In this document: piece after piece, positions 50,336 through 62,226 of the stretch
Layout: the number at the start of each line of letters is the position of its first letter
Numbering within the stretch: position 1 is the first letter of the stretch
From: Otis tarda
Lineage: Eukaryota > Chordata > Aves > Otidiformes > Otididae
Length of the DNA: 64,000 nucleotides
NCBI GenBank assembly: GCA_026413225.1
Contig: CM048554.1
Location: forward strand, 71,602,463 to 71,666,462
Direction: 5' to 3'
Position numbers and translations under genes: made by a program
Notes under the pieces: generated by a model
Seen by the model: only the letters and a program-made list of their open reading frames with translations
Databases searched by the model: none
What the model was told of the DNA's origin: nothing

Positions 50336-51160
50336 TGGGCCCATGACACATCAGGACATTTAGGATGGGATGTAACATGTAAATGGGGTTGTGATTGAGG
50401 AGTGGACTTGACTATTGATTCAGGTTATCCATAAATGTCAAACGTGCAACATAATCAAACAAGCTAAGCAGCTAAAGCCTTTTTGGTATAGAGGACAATG
50501 GTTGAAATATCAATATGGGGAAGCCTGGCAGATTGATTATACCACATTACTACAAACCTGTGATGGCAGGTATGATGTGTGGTGGAAGTGGTGGTGTGAA
50601 GTGTGTGGTGGAAGTGACTACTGGATGGTTGAAAGCACACCCTTTGACCCATGCCATTGCCCGTAATACTATCTTGGGCCATGTAAAGCAAGTTTTATGG
50701 CAATGTGCCGTCCCTGAAAGAATAGAACTGGACAACGGGACTCCTTTGCAAAACAACCTCAAGAACACCTGGGCATTGACTGGGTGTATCCCTATTGTGC
50801 ACCAGCCTCCATGAAAACTGAACAATTGAACAATTCTATTGTTCACGCTAAAAACTATACTGAGAGCAGTGGGTGGTGGGACACTCAAGCATTGGGATAC
50901 ACATTTAGCAGAAGCCTCTTGGCTAGTTAACACCAGAGGATCTGCCAGATGACCTGACCCTGCCCAGTCAAAACCGCTGCACATTGTGGAAGGAGATAAG
51001 ATCCCTGTGGCGCATATAAGGAACTTATTGGAAAAACAATCTGGAAGGGAAGACCTGCTTGTGCAATTGTTTTTGCTGAAGGATCTAGGTGCACTTGGTG
51101 GGTAATGCAGAAGGATAAGGGAGTCCAATGTGTGCCTCAAGGTGATTTAGTTATTTATTA
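50336..51160 (+). pseudogene. ERVL integrase remnant
   Basis: The zinc-binding residues are recognisable (H-x4-H near 50341 and C-x2-C near 50440). The first catalytic Asp is in QIDYTTL and the second in ELDNGTP, which lie in different frames. Stops and a duplicated GTGGTGTGAAGTG-like stretch near 50580-50610 disrupt the core. The C-terminal region degenerates by 51160. Confidence 0.68.
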
Positions 51161-51733
51161 AGGATTTAATAATCTATTATTCAAGTTGCATGTTATGGGA
51201 ATTAGTATAGCAGGAACCCCTTGTTGCTAGCCAGGCTAGGAGCAAGGGGAGACATTAATTGCAATGTTAAACCCTATAACCTGGCCCAAAGGGACTAGGG
51301 ATGGAGATTGTAGCGGCTGTACCTTTAAACTGTTGTAATACATTATTTGAGTTACGTGTTACAGGAATTACTACAGCAGGTGCTACCTGAATTAATGGAG
51401 GACAAGCCTTGCAAGAAGCACTGCAAGTGCAGCAGTGACCTGACCTGAGCTGGCTTTGGTGCCCAATAACTCTATGCAGCACACCACCTCTCCTGTCCTG
51501 AGTGACCGCCATAACAGATGGAGCCCAAAGTCATGGACTAAATGAACTCAGTGGACATTTGTGGACATTTATGGACATTTTACAGACATCTCACAGGCGT
51601 GGTCCATAGACTAAGGGAATGATATCTGTGCATTCTGTCAAAGGATGAGAAGGGGGGTGGTGGTTAATGAGGATGTATTGGGTAGTGTGAGACCTGAGCA
51701 TGATGTAAATGGAATAGAATAAAGGGTGGAGAA
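51161..51733 (+). other. ERVL 3' internal sequence, non-coding
   Basis: Sequence between the integrase remnant and the 3' LTR. Every frame has multiple stops and no env motif was recognised. It ends in the purine-rich AAAGGGTGGAGAA. Confidence 0.5.
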
Positions 51734-51890
51734 TGTGCTGGTTTTGGCTGAGATAGAGTTAATTTTCTTCATAGTAGCTAGTATAGGGCTATGTTTTGGA
51801 TTTGTGCTGGAAACAGTATTGATGACACAGAGATGGTTTGGTTATTGCTGAGCAGTTCTTACACAGAGTCAAGGCCTTTTCTTCACCTCA
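51734..51890 (+). repeat. ERVL 3' LTR remnant
   Basis: Starts TGTGCTGGTTTTGGCTGAGA and parallels the 5' copy for about 155 bp before truncation near 51890. Confidence 0.78.
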
Positions 51891-51954
51891 CCAGTGGAGC
51901 CGAGGTGGTGTCTAACGATTGTAGAAACAACATGTATACAGAATCACAATCATG

Positions 51955-52670
51955 GCTGGGATTGGCTGGCTGGAAAGCAGCTTTGCAGAAAAGGCCCTGG
52001 GGTCTTGGTAGACAAGTTGACATGAGCCAGTAATGTGCCTTGGTGGCAAAGGTGGCCAGTGGCATACTGGACTGCATTAGGAAAAGCGTGGCCAGCAATT
52101 CAAGGGAGGTGATCCTTCCTCTCTACTTAGCGCTAGTGGGACACACCTGGAGTACTGGGGTCCAGTTTTGGGCTCTCCAGTATAAGAGAGATGTGGACAT
52201 GCTGGAGCAAGTCCAGAGAAGGGCCACTAAGATGATTCAAGGACTGGACCATCTGTCATACTAGGAGAGGCAGATTGCTGGGACTGTTTAGCCTGGAGAA
52301 GAGAAGGCTCAGGGGGATCTTATGAATATGTATGTGTATGACAGATGGTAGGGAGTAAAAAGGACTGAGCAGGCATATTCTTAGTGGTATCTCATGAAGA
52401 GATAAGAGGTGATGGACACAAACTAAGATGTAAGAAATTCCACTTAAACATAAGAAAACACAGAAAAAAACTTCTTTTGTTGTGAGGATAGTAAAATACT
52501 GGAACAGGTTGCCCAGAGAGGTTGAGGCACCTCCTTCCTTGGAGATATTCAAAGCCCATTTGAACAAGACCCAGTGTAGCCTGTTCTAGTTGACCCTGCT
52601 TTGAGCGAGGAAGTTGAACTAGGTGATCTCCAGAGAGGCCTTCCAATCTCAGCCATTCTGTGATTCTATG
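51955..52670 (+). mobile_element. Old CR1, part 2
   Basis: CR1 ORF2 3' half and 3' UTR: GGCTGGAAAGCAGCTTTGCA, TGGACATGCTGGAGCAAGTC, TTTAGCCTGGAGAAGAGAAG, then the tail GATTCTATG. It continues the CR1 of 46968-47193, split by the ERVL provirus, with about 100 bp lost at the junction. Confidence 0.82.
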
Positions 52671-54465
52671 TACATGTTGTTTCTATAATAGTTAACAAAA
52701 ATAATGTGTTGAACCTTTAAGTTGTTGGTGTGAAATTACAAAATTAGTTGCCAGTATTGCGTAAATAGTAAAAGGTAGCTAGGAGTTAAGTGGTTTTCAT
52801 TGTATGATGGATACCTATGGGTTACTGGAAAGCTTCCCAGTAAGACACTGCAAACTTATCCTAGATTATTCTCAAAGCTCAGCCCAAGATGAAACTTGGA
52901 CTGTCAAGTGGTGTGATTTGAGCACAAATGACTGTGCCACCTTCTCTGCTTACTTGTATGAGGCTGCAGGACCAAAACAAATGAACAAAAAAAGTGGAAG
53001 TTAGTGATCAGACCTTAGTTTGAACATGAATTTTTTTTTTTGTTAAAATCTTGATAGTTTTTTCCACAGAAAAATTTGATTTACAAGTATTGGCCAACTT
53101 GAAAAACAAGTACTGATTTTCAAGGAGACATTATGAAACACAAAATATTTTCTGCTGGTATGTGCTCCCATTGTGACTAACTTTTGAAGGGTTTCTTTAG
53201 ACAATTTTTTCCTCTTTCATAACAGTCTTTCTGCAATGTGTTCTCAGTTTGTAATGAAATCTGTAATCACAAAAGTATTTTTGATGTCATAGTCAGATTT
53301 AAACAAGTTAAACTCTCTTCTAACTTATTCTGCAACTTGGTTTTACAGTTTGTAACTTATACGCAGTTAAAAAAAACAAAATGTCTCTTCATCACGCGGG
53401 TAATATACTGTTTAGAAATAGCTGTAGTTGAGAACAATGTAATACAAATGTGCAGAATTGGATTGCTGAACACTATAAACTTATGTAACTCCATTAGAGC
53501 CAGCAATGCAAGTGTAGAACAGCTGAGCATTTCTCTCAGAAATAGATGTCATGTAGCAGCCAAATGCGGGATTATGTGCCAGGTCATACGGAGCAGTAGT
53601 GGTGATATCTCCCTATGAGTGGGGAAATAGTCCTGTATAATTCGGCTTCTAGAAAAGAGGTGTGCTTTTCTTGTATCCAGCTGCTTCTCATATTTCTGTC
53701 TAGGTCTTCAAGTCTACTTTTTCCTCCTGTAAAAACTGTTGGTTCAAGGTTGTGTAGATAATTCTGGGATGGCTTACTCCTGAAAATTAGTTAAATTGAA
53801 TCTGGCCAGTAGGTGGTCCATCTGCAGCGTTCCTTAACAGGCATCTTAGACATTACTTCTAGCCCGTGGCTAATATTATTCAACTGAATATCCAACCCAT
53901 GCCTATAGTCCTATGCTATTACCTTCAAATAGCTCTTCCCATTTAATCTGTATTTTGTGTTTGTGACATTGCATCTGCTTACTTTGCACCTGAGTTTTTG
54001 CCTCGACTGAAGATATTCTGAAGGTTGTATTGTATTTGGGTGGTGCAGCATTGTATCTGTTTGTCATGTCTTAGCCAGGTCATGATTCTTTTAAAAACCT
54101 TTAAAAAGTGAACTTTTACTTCATCAGTATTCAAGTTGTTTACTTGTTTTCTAAATAACTTTGCTAGGAAAATCCTGAAAATCAAATCAGACTACTTTTC
54201 AAAATACAGGGCTTGCATGTTTTATCTAGTGCATATTATATCTAATTATTTATTCTACTCTTTTCTGCTTTTCCATCTTTTTCTTCTTTCAAGAAGAATA
54301 ACAACTCCACCTGTTCCCCAAACTGATGATCTAAATTGCATATTATTGAGTAAGTTTTCCCTTCCATTGAACATCATGTGCCTTCCATAATTACTGCCTT
54401 GTTTTCTGGAAAGGAAAAGCTGGATCTAAGGGCTTTTATTTTTATTGTATTTTGCTAAGTATTTG
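52671..54465 (+). other. Intron 1, unique sequence
   Basis: AT-rich. Frames of 66 and 126 codons on the plus strand (52804-53004 and 53238-53618) have no recognisable domain. Confidence 0.5.
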
Positions 54466-55636
54466 TGTCGTAGTTCAGCCCTGATGATGAGAAGAGATAT
54501 GCCCTGATTAGGACCAGACTACGCAGTCTCTCTCTCACTCCCCCCACCCTCCGAAAGAACAGGGAGAGAAAATATAAGGAAAAACGGCTCGAGGTTTGAG
54601 ATAAGGACAGGGAGAAATCCTCAAAGTTACCGTCACGGGCAAAACAGACTCGACTTGGGAAAAACTATTCATTTATTACTACAAACAGCAGGATAATGAG
54701 ACAGAGAACAAGATAACCTCCATCCACCCCTCCCTCTTCCCAAACTTAACATTATCTCTACTACCTTCCCCCCCCTGAGCGGCACAGGGGGGAAGAGGGA
54801 ATGGGGGTTGCAGTCAGTTCATCATATGTTGTTTCATGTCACTGCTTCATGGTCGGGGGAAGAACTCCTCACATTCCTCCCCTGCTCCATCGTGGGGTCC
54901 CTCCCACGGGCCACAGTCCTTCATGGAACTGCTCCGGCGTGGGTCATCTCTTCCACGGAGTACAGTCTCTCCAGAACGGCTGTCCCAGCGGGCCCTCCAC
55001 GGGCCACAGCCGCCTTCAGGCATCCACCTCCCCCGGTACGGGGTCCTTCACGGGCTCCAAGTGGATCTCTGCTCCTCCGTGGACCTCCATGGGCTGCAGG
55101 GGGACAACCTGCTCCACCACGGTCGTCACCACAGGCTGCAGGGGAATCTTGGCCAGGAGCCGCATTACTCCTCCCCCTCCTTTCTGAACTGACCTTGGCG
55201 TCTGCAGCCGTTCCTCACTCACAACAGGGTGGTAGATGTCTCTCAGGATCTTTTTTACATCTTATTCACTTCTCATCTCCTTTCCACTTCTTGCAGCCGG
55301 GCCGGGCCGAGTCGGGCCCAGTCGGCCGCCTGGCAAGAGGCCAGAGAGTGAGGCCTGCAAGGCCCAGGAGGCCTGCGCCTCCCCCTCTGCACCTCGGCCC
55401 CCGCTCAGCTTCTTCACATCTTCTCTTCTCTCTTTTTTTTCTCTGTTTTCCCCTTCTTAAATACGTTATCGCAGAGGCGTTATCACGGGACATTCTGCTA
55501 CCAATCCGCTCGACCTTGGCCAGCAGCAGGTCCGCCCTAGGCCTGGCCAAGTCCACTGAACAAAGGGGAGCGACTTCTAGCAGTTTCCTGCAGAAGCTAC
55601 CACCTTAGGCCCCCCCTCACTAACAAAACCACGACA
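54466..55636 (-). mobile_element. Solo LTR, TGTCGTGG family (1171 bp)
   Basis: Same family as the LTRs of the compact element, on the minus strand, flanked by the perfect 5-bp duplication ATTTG (54461-54465 and 55637-55641). It has a 25-nt insertion near 54483-54508, bordered by GCCCTGAT on both sides, not present in the other copies. It shares several changes with the copy at 59818. Confidence 0.92.
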
Positions 55637-58600
55637 ATTTGTAAGTGATATCTACGCTTGTTTCCCCTCTCTTGTTCCTCAGAAACCTAGGTAAAATTAT
55701 CTTTTCTAGCATACCATAACTCATCACTGGTACAAGTTCCTTTGCTCTGTTGTGATCTGCTGCAGTGACAAAAATAACCCACTTGTCCATTTTCTGCAGT
55801 ACATCCAAGGGTACCCATAGAAGAAGAAAAAAATAACTTCTGCTAACCATAACAGGATGCCATCTGTTCTGCAGTGGTCCCCACACATCCAGTCAAAGAC
55901 CTTGCTCTACTGAATGAAATGGAATTTCCCCCAAGTATCTGTTCCTGTCAACCTCACATACGCACTAATGTCTCTGTCCAAGTCCTCTTTTGTCCCCCTA
56001 AGGCAGCATTCCACTGGTGACACCTAGTCTTGGAGACACTTAGCTGCTAGAACAGAAGGAGCAACAAAGCCTGATTGCTCCCTCCACCCATTGTAATCAG
56101 TGAACTGTTTCTCAGTTCAGTCATGATTGCTAAAATGATGTGGATGGTAGCGTGGTGTTGTGTGCCAGCCCAGACACCCGGAGGTTTAAACCACTCTTGA
56201 CTCCTGGCAGCGGAGTGCATAGATTCTGAACTTGTGAACCCCATCTTTCTGTTGTTGCTTGGCATTTTTGTCTATAAAATGTGGTGCAGAAAATGTGCTC
56301 ATTTTCTTGAATCTTTGATTGCAGAATGCTTTACGTCTGTACACTTCTGATTTCTGTTGCCTGGTCTGCTTGTTAACGGTTATTCTTGTTCCTGGATTTG
56401 GAGCAAGTGTGTATTTCCAAGATAGACTATCATAATGTAAAGCTCCCAATTAGTCACCAGAAAGTCTGTCACTTGTCTGGTACAACTCTAGGAGAAGGAA
56501 GAAGGCAGCAATGAATGACAGAGTTGGGGGCCATTCTGCCCCTGTGCTGAGGCATGCTCTGTATCTATTCTTTGGGTGAGGACATTTCCTATCCCGTGAT
56601 TAGTTGGAATGTGGTATGCCTTTTTCTGATAATTAAATTTTAAGGTGCAAGTCCCGTAGTCATCTATAAAGACAGTGAGCTGTAAATGCAAGTGCATCTT
56701 TTCAACCAGTGGGATTTTCAGGCAAATTTTTATATTTTGGTGTCGGTTATGCAATCCTTTCTGTGTTTTGTTTATTTTTGTAAGTAATGTAGTTAACATG
56801 ATATTGAGCTGTACTTGGCAGTTCAGAAAGCAGAAATGAGTTATCAGCACATCGTACTACAGGTGCTTGAGGAGCATGTGTTTAGGAGCATAAGGAAACT
56901 ATCTTTAGGTTTATGTGCTCCTGTGAGGCTTTATGCATTATGTATAGGGTATTGAACACATCAAGAAACTCGAAAGTACAAAAGAAATATTTTTCCTTTG
57001 TTTAATTATCAGCTTAGATGTTAATGAACAGCACATCTCCTCTGACTTACCAAGACTTTTATTTTATAGAAAATTAAAAATGTTTAGGAACAAGCGTGAA
57101 AGTGAAAAATGTTTGTGATTTTGTTTTCATTCAAATATTGAATGTTAGGTAGAAGTGGAAATCTGTTGTTCTACTCCTGGAAATAAATTATGCTGAACTT
57201 CATGGTATCATTCTCTAAATAATTAATTGTAAACAGAACACATCAGAGATTACTTTGGAAAGCTTATTGCTGTAATAAAAATAATTCAATATTTGTTTTC
57301 AGAGTTTCTAAAGAAATAAAGTACTAAATTTTACTTAGGCATAAGTTGAGCTAATGTACGAATCCTGCTGAAGAGCTAAACAATGCTTCATAGTAAATTT
57401 TCTGTGGAAGTGTATTTTGCAGGAAAGGGATTGCAAGTTCTTGCCCTTGGATTTTATCTTAAAGGAAGACTAGTATAATCAGACTAGCTTTTCTGGGGGG
57501 ATGGTGTTGGTGGGGGACATTACTTTTACAGCTGCAGACCATATCTGTCTCTTCTCTGCTCATCGTGCTGTGCCTCTAATGCAGTCACCTAAGCATTTAA
57601 GAAGACCTGAAGTGAACCAGATAGCTGAAGAACAAGTGCTCTTCCAGCACTTGTATTTGCCAGCAACACAAAGGACCAGATTGACAAAGCATCTATATTT
57701 GCAGTGTTTTCCATAAGGGAACAGAGCATGTTTCTAGATAAAGGTGGTGGGTTGGTTTTTTGGGGTTTTTTTGGGTTTTTTTTTTTAATAGGAAAAAAGA
57801 AAGAGAGACATACGCACATACATAAGTCTTCCAGAGGCTGGGGGGAAGGTGGCTTTTTAAAGGGGGCTTTCAGATTTAGCAATAACTTGATTTCCTCACT
57901 AAATGCTCTGAACATTATTAGAACAAGTTATCTCTTGGTTACACGCTAAGAAAAAGTCTCATTAGAAATGCAACTTCAAAGATTATTATAAGAAGAAAAC
58001 TTCAGAGATTATCTTGTGGTGTGCAATGTTTGGCTAGTAATAATGCACGAGAAGGAATAAAATGCTATGATACAATTTGTGGTCTACGTATGAGGTATTG
58101 ACCTGTCATTGATCATAATGCATACATTTTAAATGCTTAAATACAACATAGTTCTCATTATTTGGTATTATTTGGTCAACAGGAAGAAAAGGGGAAAAAA
58201 ATGAGTGCAATTCCCATTATAGCAAAAAGTATGATAATTCTGGACTATAGTAGATGATACATTACTAAATAAAATTAATTCATAATAATGCCTGGAAATT
58301 TTTTGATGTTTCTTGTCAATATTGTAGACTAAACTTTTCTGTTTGCATCTCACTGTACCCGTGGGGTGTGACTTGTCTCTAGAAAACCATTGTTACAGTT
58401 TCCCAATATATCTTACTACTTCCTGCGCCTAGCAGTTCCTACCTACCCACACACAGCAAGGCTGGGTCAGGCTTGTTGGCCGGCTACTGTCGTGTAGTTC
58501 ATTTAATAGGTGTGCAGCACTGACAAAGTCTTGGGATGTCTCTGGAGGCTCTGGTGTTTCAGACTGGTGGGTACAGACAGCACCAGTGCTCACAGGCAGC

Positions 58601-59817
58601 AGCACTGGGAACAAGACACTTCAGCTGAACTAGGCTGATCATAGTGCTCTGACCCAGGGACCCAAATGTTAAGTCTAAAAATGAAGGTTTACCAGAGACC
58701 TAAGGTTGATGTGTAGTGATGGGTTTTATTCGCATAGATATCTGTTCCTGTTTCCATGTGAAATTAGAGAGAATGAACCACACACATTTTTGGAGATATT
58801 TTCTGTGCTGCAAAATATATTTGGCACCTAATACTAGAATTAAGGTGAATTACACATTTTTAATTACAAAAGCATTCCATCGTGACTAAATTGCTGGTGG
58901 AACAGATGACAAAAGTGCAGCTGACCATGCAAGAGTTGGTCAGCTCTCCAAGCCATAACATCTGGTTTGAAGTAAAAAACATTTCTCAGCCAAATAGCAA
59001 AACTTTAATCTTTCAGCCACAAACAGTGTGGAACACTGATTGTTGTTTGTATTGCGTGTAGGTGGGGACACCAGAGCTAATGCAGCAACAGACTTGTTTA
59101 ACCTGACCGCATAGAATATAACTAAATATTCCAGTGCTCAATTATTGGCATAAAGAAGGTTATCACTGTTGTGGTTACTAACTTACTCTATTGTAGTTCT
59201 TCAGACCAAGGCACATAGTATTTCAGTAGATTCTTATTAATAATTAATTAGGTTACTGTTTTCTATAAAAAGTATGAAGACCTTTAGCTGGCAATCTCAG
59301 TATTCTTGGAGAGAGTATGGTTCTGTCTGAACCTCTGGAATGATATGCTAACTGCAAATACAGTAGAGCACAATTTAATATTTTTCTGTCACCTGTTAAG
59401 AACCACACTGTGTATGATACATTTAGAATGGAGCTGGAAAAAAAAATGAATTACTCAAGAGAGTCGTTTATGCTTCTTAGGAGTACATGGTTGTACTGAA
59501 AAAGCTACTAGTATTTTAAAAAACATTTACAAGTATGCTTAGGAAATTGCTCAATTTCTGATTTAAAAATAGAGTGTGCAAAACTTGTTTTATTTGCCTG
59601 CCTCCAACTTTTGCAACCTTACTGCTTTTCAGAAACTTACTTGAGCGAGAACAATTGAAATGTACTAATTTGTTCCAGTGTATTTCAGTTTCTGCTTTCA
59701 TTTCATTGAAATGCTGTTAGGTTGTTTTTGCTTCAGTTAGTAGAGACTTTTTTTTTTCATGTTCATATGCTAATACAGTGCATCACATTCTCAAAGATAA
59801 AATCTGACATAGCTATT
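55637..59817 (+). other. Intron 1, mostly unique sequence
   Basis: No confident gene. Minus-strand frames of 72-120 codons are clustered at 55620-56850 (see findings). A T/G-rich tract lies at 57744-57788. Confidence 0.5.
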
Positions 59818-59991
59818 TGTCGTGGTTTTGTTAGTGAGGGGGGGCCTAAGGTGGTAGCTTCTGCAGGAAACTGCTAGAAGTCGCTCCCCTTTTGTTCAGT
59901 GGACTCGGCCAGGCCTAGGGCGGACCTGCTGCTGGCCAAAGTCGAGCGGATTGGTAGCAGAATGTCCCGTGATAACGCCTCTGCGATAACG

Positions 59992-59998
59992 TATTTAA
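59992..59998 (+). promoter_or_regulatory. LTR TATA box
   Basis: TATTTAA, followed by AGAAGG, in the sense solo LTR. The same box is present on the reverse strand in the other copies. Confidence 0.6.
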
Positions 59999-60775
59999 GA
60001 AGGGGAAAACAGAGAAAAAAAGAGAGAAGAGAAGATGTGAAGAAGCTGAGCGGGGGCAGAGGCGCAGAGGGGGAGGCGCAGGCCTCATGGGCCTTGCAGG
60101 CCTCACCCTCTGGCCTCTCGCCAGGCGGCCGACTGGGCCCGACTCGGCCCGGCCCGGCTGCAAGAAGTGGAGAGGAGATGAGAAGTGAGTAAGATGTAAA
60201 AAAGATCCTGAGAGACATCTACCACCCTGTTGTGAGTGAGGAACGGCTGCAGACGCCAAGGTCAGTTCAGAAAGGAGGGGGAGGAGTAATGCGGCTCCTG
60301 GCCAAGATTCCCCTGCAGCCTGTGGTGACGACCATGGTGGAGCAGGTTGTCCCCCTGCAGCCCATGGAGGTCCACGGAGGAGCAGAGATCCACTTGGAGC
60401 CCGTGAAGGACCCCGTACCGGGGGAGGTGGATGCCTGAAGGCGGCTGTGGCCCGTGGAGGGCCCGCTGGGACAGCCGTTCTGGAGAGACTGTACTCCGTG
60501 GAAGAGATGACCCACGCCGGAGCAGTTCCACGAAGGACTGTGGCCCGTGGGAGGGACCCCACGATGGAGCAGGGGAGGAATGTGAGGAGTTCTTTCCCCA
60601 ACCATGAAGCAGCGGCATGAAACAATGTATGATGAACTGACTGCAACCCCCATTCCCTCTTCCCCCCTGTGCCGCTCGGGGGGGGGGAAGGTAGTAGAGA
60701 TAATGTTAAGCTTGGGAAGAGGGAGGGGTGGATGGAGGTTATCTTGTTCTCTGTCTCATTATCCTGCTGTTTGTA

Positions 60776-60781
60776 GTAATA
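60776..60781 (+). terminator. LTR poly(A) signal in host-gene sense
   Basis: AATAAA about 185 bp before the LTR end. In the intron it could prematurely terminate FAM184A pre-mRNA; actual use is unknown. Confidence 0.55.
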
Positions 60782-61850
60782 AATGCATAGTTTTTCCCAA
60801 GTCGAGTCTGTTTTGCCCGTGACGGTAACTTTGAGGATTTCTCCCTGTCCTTATCTCAAACCTCGAGCCGTTTTTCCTTATATTTTCTCTCCCTGTTCTT
60901 TTGGAGGGTGGGGGGAGTGAGAGAGAGACTGCGTAGTCTGGTCCTGATCAGGGCTGAACTACGACACTATTCCATTACTTCTAAAAATACTGAGTTTTAT
61001 AATAGAGTCATTTGATAGAGCTGGAATTCAGACTGCTGAAGAACATGTGTTATGATACGACATTGTTGCATGCATTTTATTTTATTTTTATGTTTTCCAT
61101 AAGACATCTGCATCCTTCATTTAGGGAATTGAATGGTGCTTATTGAATTTGTAGATGTTCAGTGCTTTTTCAGCGTGGAATAAGTGCATGATGAGAATTT
61201 AAAGATACCTTCTGAATCTGGGATTGCATATAGGCTTATTTTCTGCTTGGAATTTTCAGTGAGGAATCACAATGCCAAATGATAATATCCTTGAAAATGC
61301 TACATGATTTATACTTTCTGCAGATGGTAGTGCTGCATAACCTGAGACTGAAACACTGCCTGAAGTGAACAACGTCATTATGGCACTTCTACGCACAAAG
61401 AAAAGAGTCAAGGGCTGTTTTGAGCATGGGATTTGACCTAGTGTTCTGCAAATACTTATTATAATAACCTGATCATAACTGTGACATACTTTATAATACC
61501 TTTTTAACTAGATTGTTTAACCTCTCTAACCAAAACTAACGTCACCTCATGCAAAATACTGCTTGTGCGTTTAAAAAAAAAATAAAATAAAAACCTCAGT
61601 TTTCAAAGTATTTCTGATATGAACAAAGGAGTTGAGCACCGGGCACCATTTAAATTATAGGGAAACTAACCTTTGGGGTCCATTAGCTGAGACTGTATGT
61701 TGGTGACAAGAGGGAGGTTAAAACTTTTTGGTCAGAAGTTACTATTGGTGTCACCAAAAACAATGAGAATGTGAAAGGTTGAAAGCTTGGGTGAAAGGCA
61801 TTGCAATGATAGTTGTGATTCTGCTTATGGAGTTGCATGTGGTTTTGTTG

Positions 61851-61852
<2 letters not shown>

Positions 61853-61884
<32 letters not shown>
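61853..61884 (+). repeat. Poly-T tract (32 nt)
   Basis: An uninterrupted T run, followed by CTTGCAG, giving a consensus-like 3' splice site ending at 61891. Confidence 0.9.
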
Positions 61885-62226
61885 CTTGCAGTGTATTGGA
61901 GGAGTTTTCACTCCCTGAACCATGAAGCTTTTTGCAGTAGGAAAATATATATATATTTTTTTTTCTTTCTAGGGAGGAGGAGAGACAAATGTCTACCTGT
62001 TGTGTGCAGAGGTATTAGCAGCATTAAGAACAGTTTCCAAAACCATGGAAGAGCTATTTCCCCCCCCCTCTTTCATTAAGTAATGGGTACATATGTTAGA
62101 AAAATTGAATTAGAATAATGTAAGTTAAACTGGTTTTTGTGATTTCTTTTTTTAACTATTTCCTTGCCATATAAAGATGAGTGAGGCTATTTAGTTTTTT
62201 CTTACCACGTGATATTGTTTAAGAAC

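Larger units (their letters stand above)
47194..51890 (+). mobile_element. Decayed ERVL-like provirus
   Basis: Related LTR starts lie at 47194 (TGCTGGTTGTGGCTG) and 51734 (TGTGCTGGTTTTGGCTG), clearly similar over about 150 bp. Between them lie remnants of gag, protease, reverse transcriptase, RNase H and integrase in order on the plus strand. All are broken by stops, frame changes and three CR1 insertions. No env was recognised, as usual for ERVL. A purine-rich stretch (AAAGGGTGGAGAA) precedes the 3' LTR. The extent of LTR decay indicates an old, inactive copy. Confidence 0.82.
59818..60966 (+). mobile_element. Solo LTR, TGTCGTGG family, in FAM184A sense (1149 bp)
   Basis: Begins TGTCGTGGTTTTGTTAGTGA and ends GAACTACGACA, flanked by the perfect duplication CTATT (59813-59817 and 60967-60971). 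Visible signals are ATTGG (inverted CCAAT) near 59950, TATTTAA at 59992-59998, a donor-like AA|GTGAGT at 60184/60185, and AATAAA at 60776-60781. TATA-to-poly(A) spacing implies a short U3 (about 200 bp), a very long R (about 775 bp) and a U5 of about 170 bp. A 68-codon sense frame lies in R (60232-60438). Confidence 0.93.

Noticed and set aside
54808-55608. 266-codon plus frame (and 243-codon counterpart at 59915-60646, minus)
   Set aside because: These are antisense to the LTR, lie in GC-rich sequence, and are broken to 126 codons in the other copies; no domain is recognisable.
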